From: Pseudomonas sp. PDM05
GTDB lineage: Bacteria; Pseudomonadota; Gammaproteobacteria; Pseudomonadales; Pseudomonadaceae
Length of the DNA: 64,000 nt
NCBI RefSeq assembly: GCF_014851685.1
Contig: NZ_JACVAC010000012.1
Span: forward strand, 141,475 to 205,474
Direction of reading: 5' to 3'
Shown: piece after piece, positions 18,647-27,309 of the stretch
How the letters are laid out: each line of letters starts with the position of its first letter
How positions within the stretch are numbered: position 1 is the stretch's first letter
The notes under the pieces: model-generated
Told to the model about the DNA's origin: nothing
What the model saw: only the letters and a program-made list of their open reading frames with translations
Databases searched by the model: none
Translations under genes and position numbers: made by a program

Positions 18647-19093
18647 TTACTTGACGACCACCGTGCCTTTCATCATAGAGATGTGGCCCGGGAACGAGCA
18701 GAAGAACGCGTAGTCAGTCCCGGCGGCCAGTTTCGACACGTCGAAGGTCACCGAATCTTTCTCGCCGGCACCGATGATCTTGGTGTGGGCGATGATGCGT
18801 GCATCACCTTCCTTCAGGTAGTTCTTGTCGATGCCAGCGGCCATGCCGTCAGTGGCTACCGGTTGCATGTCGGCCGCGCTGGTCAGTACCCAGTTATGGC
18901 CCATGACGTTTTTCGGCAAGCTGCCCGAGTGTTCCAGGTTCACGGTGAACGTCTTGCAGCTCTTGTCGATCGTGATTTCCTTGGTGTTGAAGGACATCTG
19001 GTCAGTGGAGTCGACGGTGACCTTGCACTCTGCAGCAAGCAACTGGCCGCTAGCCAGAGTCAGCAGGGAAACAGCAACGAGTTTGGCGAACAT
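18647..19093 (-). CDS. azu: Azurin (blue copper protein)
   Basis: A 148-residue precursor with a 20-residue signal peptide ending LLAA, giving a mature 128-residue azurin starting AECKVTVDSTDQMSF. Copper ligands are visible: His46 in MGHNW, then Cys112, His117 and Met121 in FCSFPGHISMMKG. Cys3 and Cys26 form the disulfide. It is a periplasmic electron carrier linked to respiration, including denitrification. GGAG precedes the ATG at 19093; the longer upstream frame lacks a signal. A probable ANR site lies 71 bases upstream. Confidence 0.97.
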   Translation of the reverse strand: MFAKLVAVSLLTLASGQLLAAECKVTVDSTDQMSFNTKEITIDKSCKTFTVNLEHSGSLPKNVMGHNWVLTSAADMQPVATDGMAAGIDKNYLKEGDARIIAHTKIIGAGEKDSVTFDVSKLAAGTDYAFFCSFPGHISMMKGTVVVK

Positions 19094-19163
19094 GTGAATC
19101 TCCAAGGCAGGGTTTAAAAAACGCGGATTGCGACAAGGGTGCCTCAAGCAGGCATGAGTTCTT

Positions 19164-19177
19164 ATGATCTGAGTCAA
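19164..19177 (-). promoter_or_regulatory. Candidate ANR/FNR-type box upstream of azurin
   Basis: On the minus strand TTGAC-TCAG-ATCAT, matching 8 of 10 positions of TTGAT-N4-ATCAA. It would place azurin under oxygen-limitation control, as known for P. aeruginosa azurin. Confidence 0.5.
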
Positions 19178-19281
19178 CAGATTGTATACAACTTTAGGCT
19201 ATCAGACTTATCAACACAATCTAACGGCCAAAGTACTACGACCGCCCTATGATCGGCCCACCAACCACTGGAGCCCGCATC

Positions 19282-19338
19282 ATGCACCTCGACCAACTGT
19301 TCAACGGCCTGCTGGCCGCTTACGCCTGCGGTAAGTGA
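19282..19338 (+). CDS. Possible 18-codon small ORF
   Basis: ATG at 19282 with GGAG 8-11 bases upstream, encoding MHLDQLFNGLLAAYACGK and then TGA. It lies between the azurin promoter and the next small gene. It may be a leader peptide or the remains of a longer gene; I do not recognise it. Confidence 0.25.
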   Translation: MHLDQLFNGLLAAYACGK

Positions 19339-19425
19339 AGGCCAAGCGCGCTGCTAAGCTGCTACCATGGCAGCCCAAGGCAGCTGCGCGCCGCCACCCT
19401 CACCTTCGACCCTAGAGGATCGCCC

Positions 19426-19608
19426 ATGGCCAAACCTAATTACTCCTTCGCCAAACGTCAGAGAGACTTGGCCAAGGAGCAGAAGAAAGAGGAAAAGCTG
19501 CAACGCAAGAAAGCCGCTGCAGAAGACGAAGCCAATGGGCTGAGCACCGATGTCGATGCTGAAGAAACGAACGACGAGAGCGAAACGCCAAAAGATCCGG
19601 CGCAATAA
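19426..19608 (+). CDS. Conserved small charged protein of unknown function
   Basis: A 60-residue protein. The N-terminal half is strongly basic and helical (YSFAKRQRDLAKEQKKEEKL), with the rest acidic (STDVDAEETNDESE). AGAGG lies upstream of the ATG. Very similar short proteins starting MAKPNYSFAKRQRDLAKE are common in Pseudomonas and Xanthomonas, which supports it being real. No function is known. It might bind nucleic acid or ribosomes from its charge pattern, which is speculation. Confidence 0.7.
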   Translation: MAKPNYSFAKRQRDLAKEQKKEEKLQRKKAAAEDEANGLSTDVDAEETNDESETPKDPAQ

Positions 19609-19680
19609 TTGAGCGCTCCCACCTTGTGGTGAGCAGGCCCTGGGTATCTACACATCTTCTGAATCCCTAGGCGAATCCTG

Positions 19681-19807
19681 TAGTGAGCGGGCTTGCCCGC
19701 GCTGGGTGGCGCAGCCACCCTAAATCCAGGCGCCTCGGTCTTTCTGAAACAGCGCGGCGGCCCTATCGGGGCGGCTGCGCCGTCCAGCGCGGGGCAAGCC
19801 CGCTCAC
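19681..19807. repeat. Second-type REP inverted pair
   Basis: TAGTGAGCGGGCTTGCCCGC and its complement at the far end (GGGGCAAGCCCGCTCAC) enclose a GC-rich spacer. The core is related to, but distinct from, the GTGGGAGCGGGC family. A broken copy is at 63771-63884. Confidence 0.8.
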
Positions 19808-19815
19808 GCCGCCAA

Positions 19816-20706
19816 TCATTCCAGCGGCATCACCGTCACCCGCACCTCCGGGTCATGGCTACCGCCCCCCAGAATCACTCCCCGCAACGGCGACACATCG
19901 GAGAAATCCCGGCCCCAGGCCAGGGTGATGTGCTCCAGGGCCGGCTGCACATTGTTGGTCGGATCAAAATCCACCCAGCCCGATATCGGGCAATACACCG
20001 AAACCCATGCGTGGGACGCATCGGCGCCGATCAGCCGTGGCTGGCCGGGCGGAGGCTGGGTGAGCAGGTAGCCGCTGATATAACGCGCCGCCAGGCCACG
20101 CGAACGCAGGCAAGCGAGCATCAGGTGCGCAAAGTCCTGGCACACGCCACGGCGGCGCTCCAGCACTTCCACCAGCGGCGTGGCGACTTGGGTGGCTTCG
20201 GCATCGAAGGTGAATTCGCTGAAGATTTTTTCCATCAGCGCCTGCACACCGAGCAACAGCGGACGCCCCGGTGGGAAACAGCTGGCGGAGAACTCGACGA
20301 AGTTTTTCTTCAGGTGCACGTAGGGCGATTCGAAGCGGTAACGGATGGCTTCGATCAACTCATCGGACAGCGGCTGGCTGCTGTAGGTCAGGCTGTCGCG
20401 GGCCTGGTCCCAGGCGGGCGATTGCTGGAAGTCCAGCATCGGACGCGCCAGCACCTCCACGGTCAGCCCGGCGTTCACCAGCAGTTCGTCGTGGGGGCGC
20501 TCGAAGGCCAGGCGGGTGATCGGGTTGCCGAACACGTCTAGCTCATCGCGCCGCGACGAGGGCTGCGGGCTGATTTCCAGTTGCTGCTGGGTGCAGCGCT
20601 GCCACGCACACGGCCGGGGCCACAGGTGCGCCAACTGCTGGGCCAGGGACACCGGGCTGTCGTAGTGGTAATGGGTATCGTGGAAAATCTGGTAGTGCGC
20701 ACTCAT
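19816..20706 (-). CDS. Transglutaminase-like protein
   Basis: A 296-residue protein of the bacterial transglutaminase-like family. The N-terminal beta domain (HYQIFHDTHYHYDSPVSLAQ) precedes the papain-like core with catalytic Cys in RRGVCQDFAHL, His in DASHAWVSVY and Asp in GWVDFDPTNN. Members are thought to act as peptidases or amide-bond transferases. The ATG at 20706 overlaps the stop of the ATP-grasp gene by one base (TGATG), so the two are coupled. It is the third gene of a predicted amidoligase operon; substrate unknown. Confidence 0.87.
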   Translation of the reverse strand: MSAHYQIFHDTHYHYDSPVSLAQQLAHLWPRPCAWQRCTQQQLEISPQPSSRRDELDVFGNPITRLAFERPHDELLVNAGLTVEVLARPMLDFQQSPAWDQARDSLTYSSQPLSDELIEAIRYRFESPYVHLKKNFVEFSASCFPPGRPLLLGVQALMEKIFSEFTFDAEATQVATPLVEVLERRRGVCQDFAHLMLACLRSRGLAARYISGYLLTQPPPGQPRLIGADASHAWVSVYCPISGWVDFDPTNNVQPALEHITLAWGRDFSDVSPLRGVILGGGSHDPEVRVTVMPLE

Positions 20707-23192
20707 CACACCGACACCGTTTGCTGGCTGACATCATCCACGTGGGCAAAATGGCGCAGCGCGAGGCGATCCGACACTTGCCCACTCTCATCGGCGACCG
20801 CTTGCAGCAGGTCGGCCAGGCCGTCCAGCGCGGCACGTACGCTGGTTTCGCCGAACAGCGGGTTCTCCAGGCAACCCAGGTCGAAATGCGCAAGGCGCTC
20901 GACCAGCGGGCCAAGCCCGGTTTCCCGGGGCACGCCAAAATCATCGTTCAAGCGCCGCAGGGTGCGGCTCACCAGTTTCAATTGGAACAGCACTGCATGG
21001 GGGTTCTGCTCGTCCAACAGCAACAAGTCGAGCACCGGGATCAACTGCGGCACCGCCAGGTAGCGTGAGCGGTAGGTGATGCTGCTGTTGCCCAGTTCGA
21101 GCAACCACTCCAGCCCCGCCTGATCAAACACCGCCACACCCCGCAGAAACGCCGCCAGGCTGCTGCTCAGAAATTGCAGGCGCTCGATGCGTCGGCCCAT
21201 CATCAAAAAGCGCCAACCTTCGTCACGGGTCATGTCGTCCAGGGCAAATCCGGACAGCGCCGCCAGGGACATCACCAGGCGGTTGAGGAAATCCAGCAAT
21301 TCGCCGAAATCCGGCGCTTGGCTTTCCAACTCCAGGGCTTCGCGCTGCAACTCCACCAGCGCCTGCCAGTTCTCCCGGGACAACTTGCCCCGCACCTGGG
21401 ACGCGGCCCACTGCAAGCGCTGCAGATTGGCGCGCAGGCTCGACGGCCAGTCGTCACCGAGCATGGCACCCAGCAGGCGTTCGGGTAGCTCGCCCTCCTC
21501 CGGCAGCAACCGCAGGTTCTCGCCCAACTCCACCGCCGCTTGCAAGGCCAGCGGATCGTCGCCATCGACATAACGCGCCAGCACGATGCGCAGCCAGCGC
21601 GCACTGTCATCGCAGCGCTCGCAATAACGACCGAACCAGAACAGGTTTTCCACCACGCGGGACGGCAGGTAAGGATCGCGGCGCACCAGGTCATGGGCGC
21701 CGATGGTGCGCTGCGCACGCCATTGCTCGCCACCCGGCGCGCGTTCGCCGAGCACCCAGGTGTCCTTGCTCGCGCCGCCTCGTTGCATGGACACCACTTC
21801 GGCATCGGCTTGCGCCGCTACACGTGTCAGGCCGCCGGGCAACACGCGATAACCGTCATCGCTGGCCACGGCGTACACTCGCATGCCGATGGCGCGGTGT
21901 TGCAGATGGTCCTCCACGGTGTGCCACACCGGCGCCTGGGACAGCTGCGCCAGCTCTTGGGCGACGTAGGCGTAAGGGCGCGCGCGCATGCGTTCGGCCA
22001 GGGCCTGGCGTTGTTTGTCGTCCAGATCGCGCCCGAACACCGGAGCAAAACTTTGCGACGCAAACGCCGGCTTGATCAGCAGCTCGGGCAGTTTCTCAAG
22101 CGCTTCGGCCAGTACCGGCGCTTCACCGCACCACCAGGTGGCGATGGAGGGCAGGATCAACGCCTCGCCGAACAGGAACTCATTGATCTTCGGCAGGAAA
22201 CCAAGCAACCCCGGCGACTCCAGCACGCCGCTGCCCAAGGCATTGGCCACCAGCACATTGCCTTGGCGCACGGCATCGAGCAAGCCGGGCACGCCCAACG
22301 CCGAGTCGGTGCGCAGTTCCAGCGGGTCGCAGAAATCGTCGTCGAGACGGCGCATGATCGCGTGCACCCGGCGCAGGCCGCTGAGGGTCTTGAGGAACAC
22401 ACTGCTGTCGCGCACGGTGAGGTCGCCGCCCTCCACCAGCGGGTAGCCGAGCTGGCGCGCGAGGTATAGGTGTTCGAAGTAGCTTTCGTTGAAGCGCCCC
22501 GGCGTGAGTAGCACGATCAGCGGCGGCTGGTCATCGCCGGGTGCCTGGCGGGCCAGGGTTTCCTGCAGGGTGCGGAAGAAACCGGTGAGGTGCTGCACCT
22601 GCAAGTCGCGGTACAGGTCCGGAAAGGCGCGGGACACGATGGTGCGGTTTTCCAGTGCATAACCGGCGCCCGACGGCGCCTGGGTACGGTCGGCAGTGAC
22701 CCACCAGCGGCCGTCGGGTGTGCGCGCCAGGTCCACGGCGTAGAGATGCAGAAACGCGCCGTCCGGCGGTTGGATGCCCTGGCACGGCCACAGGAAGTTG
22801 TTGTGTCCAAATACCAGCTCGGCCGGCAGCAGGCCTTCCTTGATCAGGCGCTGCGGGCCGTATAGGTCGGCGAGCACAGCGTTGAGCAGGCGCGCGCGCT
22901 GGGCGATCCCCGCTGCCAGGTGCTGCCACTCTTCGGCGGCGAGCACATGGGGCAGCAAGTCCAGTTCCCAGGGACGGTCGGCGCCCTTGGGGTCGGCGTA
23001 GACGTTGTAGGTCACGCCGTTTTCCTGGATCTGCCGGGTCAGCAGCGCCTGGCGCTGGGCCAGTTGCGCGGGGGTGCTGCGTTGCAGGTGGTCGAGCAGG
23101 CGCTGCCAATGGGCACGCACCGCACCGCTGTCGTCCAGCAGTTCGTGATAAGTGCCCGCGGTCAGCGGGTAACGGTCGAGCAAGTCGGACAT
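20706..23192 (-). CDS. Circularly permuted ATP-grasp and alpha-E domain fusion
   Basis: 828 residues from the ATG at 23192. Residues about 1-480 form a circularly permuted ATP-grasp domain (old names DUF404/DUF407): QENGVTYNVYAD, GHNNFLWPCQGI, LYAVDLARTPDGRWWV and NALGSGVLESPGL are recognisable. Residues about 500-820 form the all-helical alpha-E domain (DUF403), beginning LPSRVVENLFWFGRYCERCD. The two are separate proteins in many bacteria and fused here. ATP-grasp enzymes join a carboxylate to an amine using ATP, so this is a predicted peptide or amide ligase. An alternative GTG at 23231 lies right against a REP arm with no ribosome site and is less likely. Confidence 0.88.
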   Translation of the reverse strand: MSDLLDRYPLTAGTYHELLDDSGAVRAHWQRLLDHLQRSTPAQLAQRQALLTRQIQENGVTYNVYADPKGADRPWELDLLPHVLAAEEWQHLAAGIAQRARLLNAVLADLYGPQRLIKEGLLPAELVFGHNNFLWPCQGIQPPDGAFLHLYAVDLARTPDGRWWVTADRTQAPSGAGYALENRTIVSRAFPDLYRDLQVQHLTGFFRTLQETLARQAPGDDQPPLIVLLTPGRFNESYFEHLYLARQLGYPLVEGGDLTVRDSSVFLKTLSGLRRVHAIMRRLDDDFCDPLELRTDSALGVPGLLDAVRQGNVLVANALGSGVLESPGLLGFLPKINEFLFGEALILPSIATWWCGEAPVLAEALEKLPELLIKPAFASQSFAPVFGRDLDDKQRQALAERMRARPYAYVAQELAQLSQAPVWHTVEDHLQHRAIGMRVYAVASDDGYRVLPGGLTRVAAQADAEVVSMQRGGASKDTWVLGERAPGGEQWRAQRTIGAHDLVRRDPYLPSRVVENLFWFGRYCERCDDSARWLRIVLARYVDGDDPLALQAAVELGENLRLLPEEGELPERLLGAMLGDDWPSSLRANLQRLQWAASQVRGKLSRENWQALVELQREALELESQAPDFGELLDFLNRLVMSLAALSGFALDDMTRDEGWRFLMMGRRIERLQFLSSSLAAFLRGVAVFDQAGLEWLLELGNSSITYRSRYLAVPQLIPVLDLLLLDEQNPHAVLFQLKLVSRTLRRLNDDFGVPRETGLGPLVERLAHFDLGCLENPLFGETSVRAALDGLADLLQAVADESGQVSDRLALRHFAHVDDVSQQTVSV

Positions 23193-23238
23193 GGAACGCT
23201 CGGCAGAGGCAAAGAAGGTCGGATTCACCACAGTCTAA

Positions 23239-23343
23239 TGTGGGAGCTGGCTTGCCTGCGATAGCAGTGGGTCAGTCACCAGAAGTATCGACTGGTACAC
23301 CGCTATCGCAGCGATGCGGCGACCCGACAAGCCAGCTCCCACA
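23239..23343. repeat. REP inverted pair, variant arms
   Basis: TGTGGGAGCTGGCTTGCCTGC facing a copy interrupted by CGATGCGGCGACCCGA. It separates the DUF2126 gene from the ATP-grasp gene inside one operon. Confidence 0.85.
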
Positions 23344-23356
23344 TTTTGAACTGCGT

Positions 23357-26300
23357 TCAGTCATTTTTATTGGGGAAGCGTCGTAGATCCAGGGTCATTG
23401 GCAATTCATCATTGATCACCAGGGACGGCACCGGAAGCTTCCCTGGGCTATGCCCAAGGCGGAAAAACCGCGCCATCCGCCGACTCTCCGCCTCGTTGGC
23501 ATTCACCGGCAAACTGTCGTAATTGCGCCCGCCCGGATGGGCGACGTGGTACTGGCAGCCGCCCAGTGAACGTTGCATCCAGGTATCCAGCAAATCAAAC
23601 ACCAGCGGCGCATGCACCGGGATGGTCGGTTGCAGGCAGTTGGCCGGTTGCCAGGCGCGGTAACGCACGCCGGCGACAAACTCGCCCACGCGGCCGGTGG
23701 CCTGCAATGGCACGGGGATGCCGTTGCAGGTCAGCAGGTAGCGTTGCGGCGCCAGGCCGGTCAACTTGACTTGCAGGCGCTCCAGGGACGAATCCACATA
23801 GCGCACCGTGCCGCCCACCGCGCCCTCCTCGCCCAGTACGTGCCAAGGTTCGAGGGCCTGGCGCAGTTCCAGTTCGATACCGCTGACGGCGTAGTCGCCG
23901 ACCTTGGGGAAGCGGAACTCCAGGTGCGCGGCAAACCATTCGGCGCGCAGCGGGTAGCCGGCGGCGTTGAGTTCGACGATCACGTCAGCGAAGTCCTGCT
24001 CGATAAAGTGCGGCAGCAGGAAGCGGTCATGCAACTCGGTGCCCCAGCGCGCCAGCTTTGGCGGCGCGTAGGGTTCGCGCCAGAACCGTGCGACCAGGGC
24101 ACGCAACAGCAATTGTTGGGTCAGGCTCATGCGCGCATGGGGCGGCATTTCAAACGCGCGTAGCTCCAGCAAGCCCAGGCGGCCGGTGGCGCCGTCTGGC
24201 GAATAGAGTTTGTCGATGCAGAATTCGGCGCGATGGGTGTTGCCGGTCACGTCGATCAACAGGTTGCGCAGCAGGCGATCGACCAACCACGGCGGACACT
24301 CTTCACCCGGTTCAGGCATTTGCGCGAAGGCGATTTCCAGTTCATACAACGCGTCGTTACGTGCTTCATCCACCCGTGGTGCCTGGGACGTCGGGCCGAT
24401 AAACAGCCCGGAAAACAGGTAGGACAACGAAGGATGGTTATGCCAGTAGCTGATCAGGCTGCGCAGCAGATCAGGTCGGCGCAGGAACGGTGAGTCCTTG
24501 GGCGTCGCGCCGCCGAGTACAAAATGGTTACCGCCGCCGGTGCCGGTGTGGCGCCCGTCGATCATGAATTTTTCCGTGGTCAGGCGGGTTTGCCGCGCCT
24601 CTTCGTAGAGAAATTCGGTGCGTTCGACCAGCTCGTCCCAACTGGCGGACGGCTGCACGTTGACCTCGATCACACCCGGGTCCGGCGTCACGCGGAAGTT
24701 GCTCAGGCGTGCATCGGCAGGCGGTTCGTACCCCTCCAGCAGCACCGGGCAATGCAACTCTTCGGCGGTGGCCTCGATGGCGGCGACCAGTTCCAGATAA
24801 TCCTCGACACGCTCCAGCGGCGGCATGAACAGGTAGAGGCGCCCTTCCCGCGCTTCGGCGCACAACGCGGTGCGGGTCAGCCAGTCGGCGGATTCGTCCA
24901 CGCTGGGCGTACGCTCATCGCTCGGCGCAGGTTCGCCGTGGCTGTTCAACTGGGCGGTCGTGGGCAGCTCCGGCTGATCCTGGTTCGGGTCCGTCGGGTG
25001 CACAAACGGATACTCCGCCGCCGTCACCCAGGGCTGCGACGCCAATGGCAGGCGATAGCCCAAGGGCGAATCCCCCGGCACCAGGCGGCAGTGGTTATCG
25101 CGCAAGTACCAGCGCCCGCTCTGCCAGCGGTCGTTGGCAGCCGTACGCGCCAGCGGCAGGACCTGGCCGATGACTTTGCCCAAGCCCTGGCTGAACACTT
25201 TGCGCAGGCGTTCGCGCTCCAGGTCGTCGCTTAGACGCGGGTCTTGGGCGGTGACGTTTTGCGGCAACGCGCCTTCGCGCCACAGGTAGTAGAAGTTGTC
25301 TTCAAACGCCGGGAATACAAAACGCGCCGGCAGTTTGAGGCGCTCGGCGACGCTGGCGAGGAAACGCCCGGCCATGGCGCCGTCCGCGCCGTAGTCTTGT
25401 TGTTCATCGGCGATCAGCGCGCTGTTGTGCCAGATCGGTACGCCGTCGCGACGCCAGTAGCAATTGAGCGACCAGCGCGGCAATTGCTCGCCGGGGTACC
25501 ACTTGCCCTGGCCGAAGTGCACCAGGCCCTTGGGCGCGTAGTGCTTGCGCAGGCGCTGGAACAACTCGGCAGACAGCCGGCGCTTGTCCGGGCCGAGGGC
25601 CGCGGTGTTCCATTCGGCGCCGTCGGGGTCGTCGATGGAAACGAAGGTCGGCTCGCCGCCCATGGTCAGGCGCACATCGCCCTTGAGCAGGTCGCCATCG
25701 ATCTGCCGGCCGAGGGCCTGGATCGCCAGCCATTGTTCTTCGGTGTAGGGCTTGGTGACGCGCGGCGCCTCCCAAATCCGCTCAACCGACATTTCGTGGG
25801 TGAATTCACACTCGCACGGTTCCACCAAACCACTGATCGGGGCGGCAGACGATGGATCGGGACTACAGGCCAACGGGATATGGCCTTCACCAGCAAACAG
25901 ACCGGAGGTGGCATCCAGGCCGATCCAGCCCGCGCCGGGCAAATACACTTCGCACCAGGCGTGCAAGTCGGTGAAGTCCACCTCGGTGCCGGACGGCCCG
26001 TCGAGGGCTTTGACGTCGGCGGTGAGCTGGATCAGATAGCCAGACACAAACCGCGCCGCCAACCCCAGGTTGCGCAGCAATTGCACCAGCAGCCACGCCG
26101 AGTCACGGCAGGAACCGGAGGCGTTTTCCAGGGTGAACTCCGGGGTCTGCACGCCCGGCTCCATGCGGATCAGGTAGCTGATATCGGCAGCCAGGCGTTG
26201 GTTGAGGCCCACCAGGAAATCCACCGCCGGCAATGGTGTGCGGTCGATACCGGCCAGGTAGGCGGCGAACTTCGGCGTCAACGGCAAGGTTTCCAGGTAC

Positions 26301-26647
26301 GGCGCCAGCTCGCGCTGCTCATCGGCGGCATAGCTGAAAGGGATTCTTTCGGCGTAGGGCTCGAGGAAAAAGTCGAACGGATTGAACACCGCCATCTCGG
26401 CGACCAGATCGACTTCGATACGCAGCTCGGCAGTCTTTTCCGGGAACACCAGACGCGCCAGGTAATTGCCCTGGGGATCTTGCTGCCAATTGATGAAATG
26501 CTGCTCGGGCAGCACTTTCAGCGCGTAGGACAAAATCCGCGTGCGGCTGTGGGCCGCCGGGCGCAAACGCACGATCTGCGGGCCGAGTTCGACAGCGCGG
26601 TCGTAGCGGTAATGCGTAACGTGGTGCAACGCGACATGAATCGACAC
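23357..26647 (-). CDS. Transglutaminase-DUF2126 (putative amidoligase) fusion protein
   Basis: A 1096-residue protein. Residues about 1-290 are a transglutaminase-like domain: N-terminal strand region HVALHHVTHYRYDRAVELGP, catalytic Cys in GSCRDSAWLL, His in DLHAWCEVYLPG and Asp in GWIGLDATSG. The remaining 800 residues are DUF2126, listed as a putative amidoligase (MGGEPTFVSIDDPDGAEWNT, GGGNHFVLGGATPKDSPFLR, VTGNTHRAEFCIDKLYSP). The GTG start at 26647 follows a strong AGGAGG. It heads the operon with the ATP-grasp/alpha-E fusion and a second transglutaminase, the association predicted to make or modify peptides. Upstream are a sigma-54 promoter and NtrC-like sites, pointing to use under nitrogen limitation. 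Confidence 0.9.
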   Translation of the reverse strand: MSIHVALHHVTHYRYDRAVELGPQIVRLRPAAHSRTRILSYALKVLPEQHFINWQQDPQGNYLARLVFPEKTAELRIEVDLVAEMAVFNPFDFFLEPYAERIPFSYAADEQRELAPYLETLPLTPKFAAYLAGIDRTPLPAVDFLVGLNQRLAADISYLIRMEPGVQTPEFTLENASGSCRDSAWLLVQLLRNLGLAARFVSGYLIQLTADVKALDGPSGTEVDFTDLHAWCEVYLPGAGWIGLDATSGLFAGEGHIPLACSPDPSSAAPISGLVEPCECEFTHEMSVERIWEAPRVTKPYTEEQWLAIQALGRQIDGDLLKGDVRLTMGGEPTFVSIDDPDGAEWNTAALGPDKRRLSAELFQRLRKHYAPKGLVHFGQGKWYPGEQLPRWSLNCYWRRDGVPIWHNSALIADEQQDYGADGAMAGRFLASVAERLKLPARFVFPAFEDNFYYLWREGALPQNVTAQDPRLSDDLERERLRKVFSQGLGKVIGQVLPLARTAANDRWQSGRWYLRDNHCRLVPGDSPLGYRLPLASQPWVTAAEYPFVHPTDPNQDQPELPTTAQLNSHGEPAPSDERTPSVDESADWLTRTALCAEAREGRLYLFMPPLERVEDYLELVAAIEATAEELHCPVLLEGYEPPADARLSNFRVTPDPGVIEVNVQPSASWDELVERTEFLYEEARQTRLTTEKFMIDGRHTGTGGGNHFVLGGATPKDSPFLRRPDLLRSLISYWHNHPSLSYLFSGLFIGPTSQAPRVDEARNDALYELEIAFAQMPEPGEECPPWLVDRLLRNLLIDVTGNTHRAEFCIDKLYSPDGATGRLGLLELRAFEMPPHARMSLTQQLLLRALVARFWREPYAPPKLARWGTELHDRFLLPHFIEQDFADVIVELNAAGYPLRAEWFAAHLEFRFPKVGDYAVSGIELELRQALEPWHVLGEEGAVGGTVRYVDSSLERLQVKLTGLAPQRYLLTCNGIPVPLQATGRVGEFVAGVRYRAWQPANCLQPTIPVHAPLVFDLLDTWMQRSLGGCQYHVAHPGGRNYDSLPVNANEAESRRMARFFRLGHSPGKLPVPSLVINDELPMTLDLRRFPNKND

Positions 26648-26686
26648 GGCGGCCTCCTGCGAGCCAGAGCATGGGGTTTGACGCGC

Positions 26687-26701
26687 GCAAGACTTATGCC
26701 A
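26687..26701 (-). promoter_or_regulatory. Sigma-54 promoter of the amidoligase operon
   Basis: Minus strand TGGCAT-AAGTC-TTGC, matching TGGCAY-N5-TTGC. Predicted start near 26676, about 30 bases before the GTG, with the AGGAGG inside the leader. Confidence 0.65.
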
Positions 26702-26733
26702 GCGCGGCAGTCATTGCACTTTGTCGTACGGCC

Positions 26734-26782
26734 CGGTGCAGTACAGCACCAAAACGGCGCCAACGTAGGTGCCCTGGTGCAA
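26734..26782. promoter_or_regulatory. Candidate NtrC-type enhancer sites
   Basis: GCACCAAAACGGCGC at 26746-26760 resembles the NtrC dyad GCACCAAAATGGTGC at 13 of 15 positions. GGTGC half-sites flank it at 26735 and 26769, and TGGTGCA at 26775-26781. The cluster lies about 60-105 bases upstream of the predicted transcription start, as expected for an activator of sigma-54. Confidence 0.45.
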
Positions 26783-26814
26783 CAGTTGCACATATTTGTG
26801 GCGGGTGTGGGGGA

Positions 26815-27309
26815 TTACCTCGGTTTCTTTATTCTTATGATTGCGCGCTCGTGTTTGCGTCGTTTCTCGATGGCCACCGTGACTTTGCGGCGCATATGGC
26901 GAAGTTCTACGTATTTGGCACGCATTTCATGGTGGCGTTTGCTGCTTAGTAGCAGTAGGCCAAGTACCGAGGAAAAAATGCAATCCACATAAAAGACGGG
27001 GATCGGCAAAAAAATAAAACCTGGCACAGCAACCAATAGGCAAGTGATGAAAAGGCTATACATGCCCCAGGCGCCCCTTGGAAATCCATAGGCAATCATG
27101 ACATTGCAGAGTGTGATAAAGAGGGCTAGCACCACGCCGGCTTGTTCAGCAGCAGCGTTCGATAGCGACGGCAAATAATAGTTCTCCACCATCACCACGA
27201 CGACAGCACTGCTGTAGATGCCCGAAAAAATCACGCCAACGAATACGGGGAAATACCGAATTAGAAAAGGGCCTCGCGGTATGAGTGATTTCCTTTCGAT
27301 AAGTCTCAT
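26815..27309 (-). CDS. Four-helix membrane protein, candidate immunity partner (pair A)
   Basis: A 164-residue inner-membrane protein with four hydrophobic segments (about residues 17-42, 58-78, 82-103 and 105-123) and a basic C-terminal tail (KRRKHERAIIRIKKPR). Its ATG overlaps the stop of the cargo-like gene upstream by four bases (ATGA). It is clearly related in layout to the 146-residue protein at 28903-29343, which stands in the same relation to the paralogous gene there (both carry RGxxWxMxxxxxxCLLVxxP). Small polytopic proteins coupled to a T6SS cargo gene are typical of immunity to membrane-acting toxins; that role is inferred. Confidence 0.6.
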   Translation of the reverse strand: MRLIERKSLIPRGPFLIRYFPVFVGVIFSGIYSSAVVVVMVENYYLPSLSNAAAEQAGVVLALFITLCNVMIAYGFPRGAWGMYSLFITCLLVAVPGFIFLPIPVFYVDCIFSSVLGLLLLSSKRHHEMRAKYVELRHMRRKVTVAIEKRRKHERAIIRIKKPR

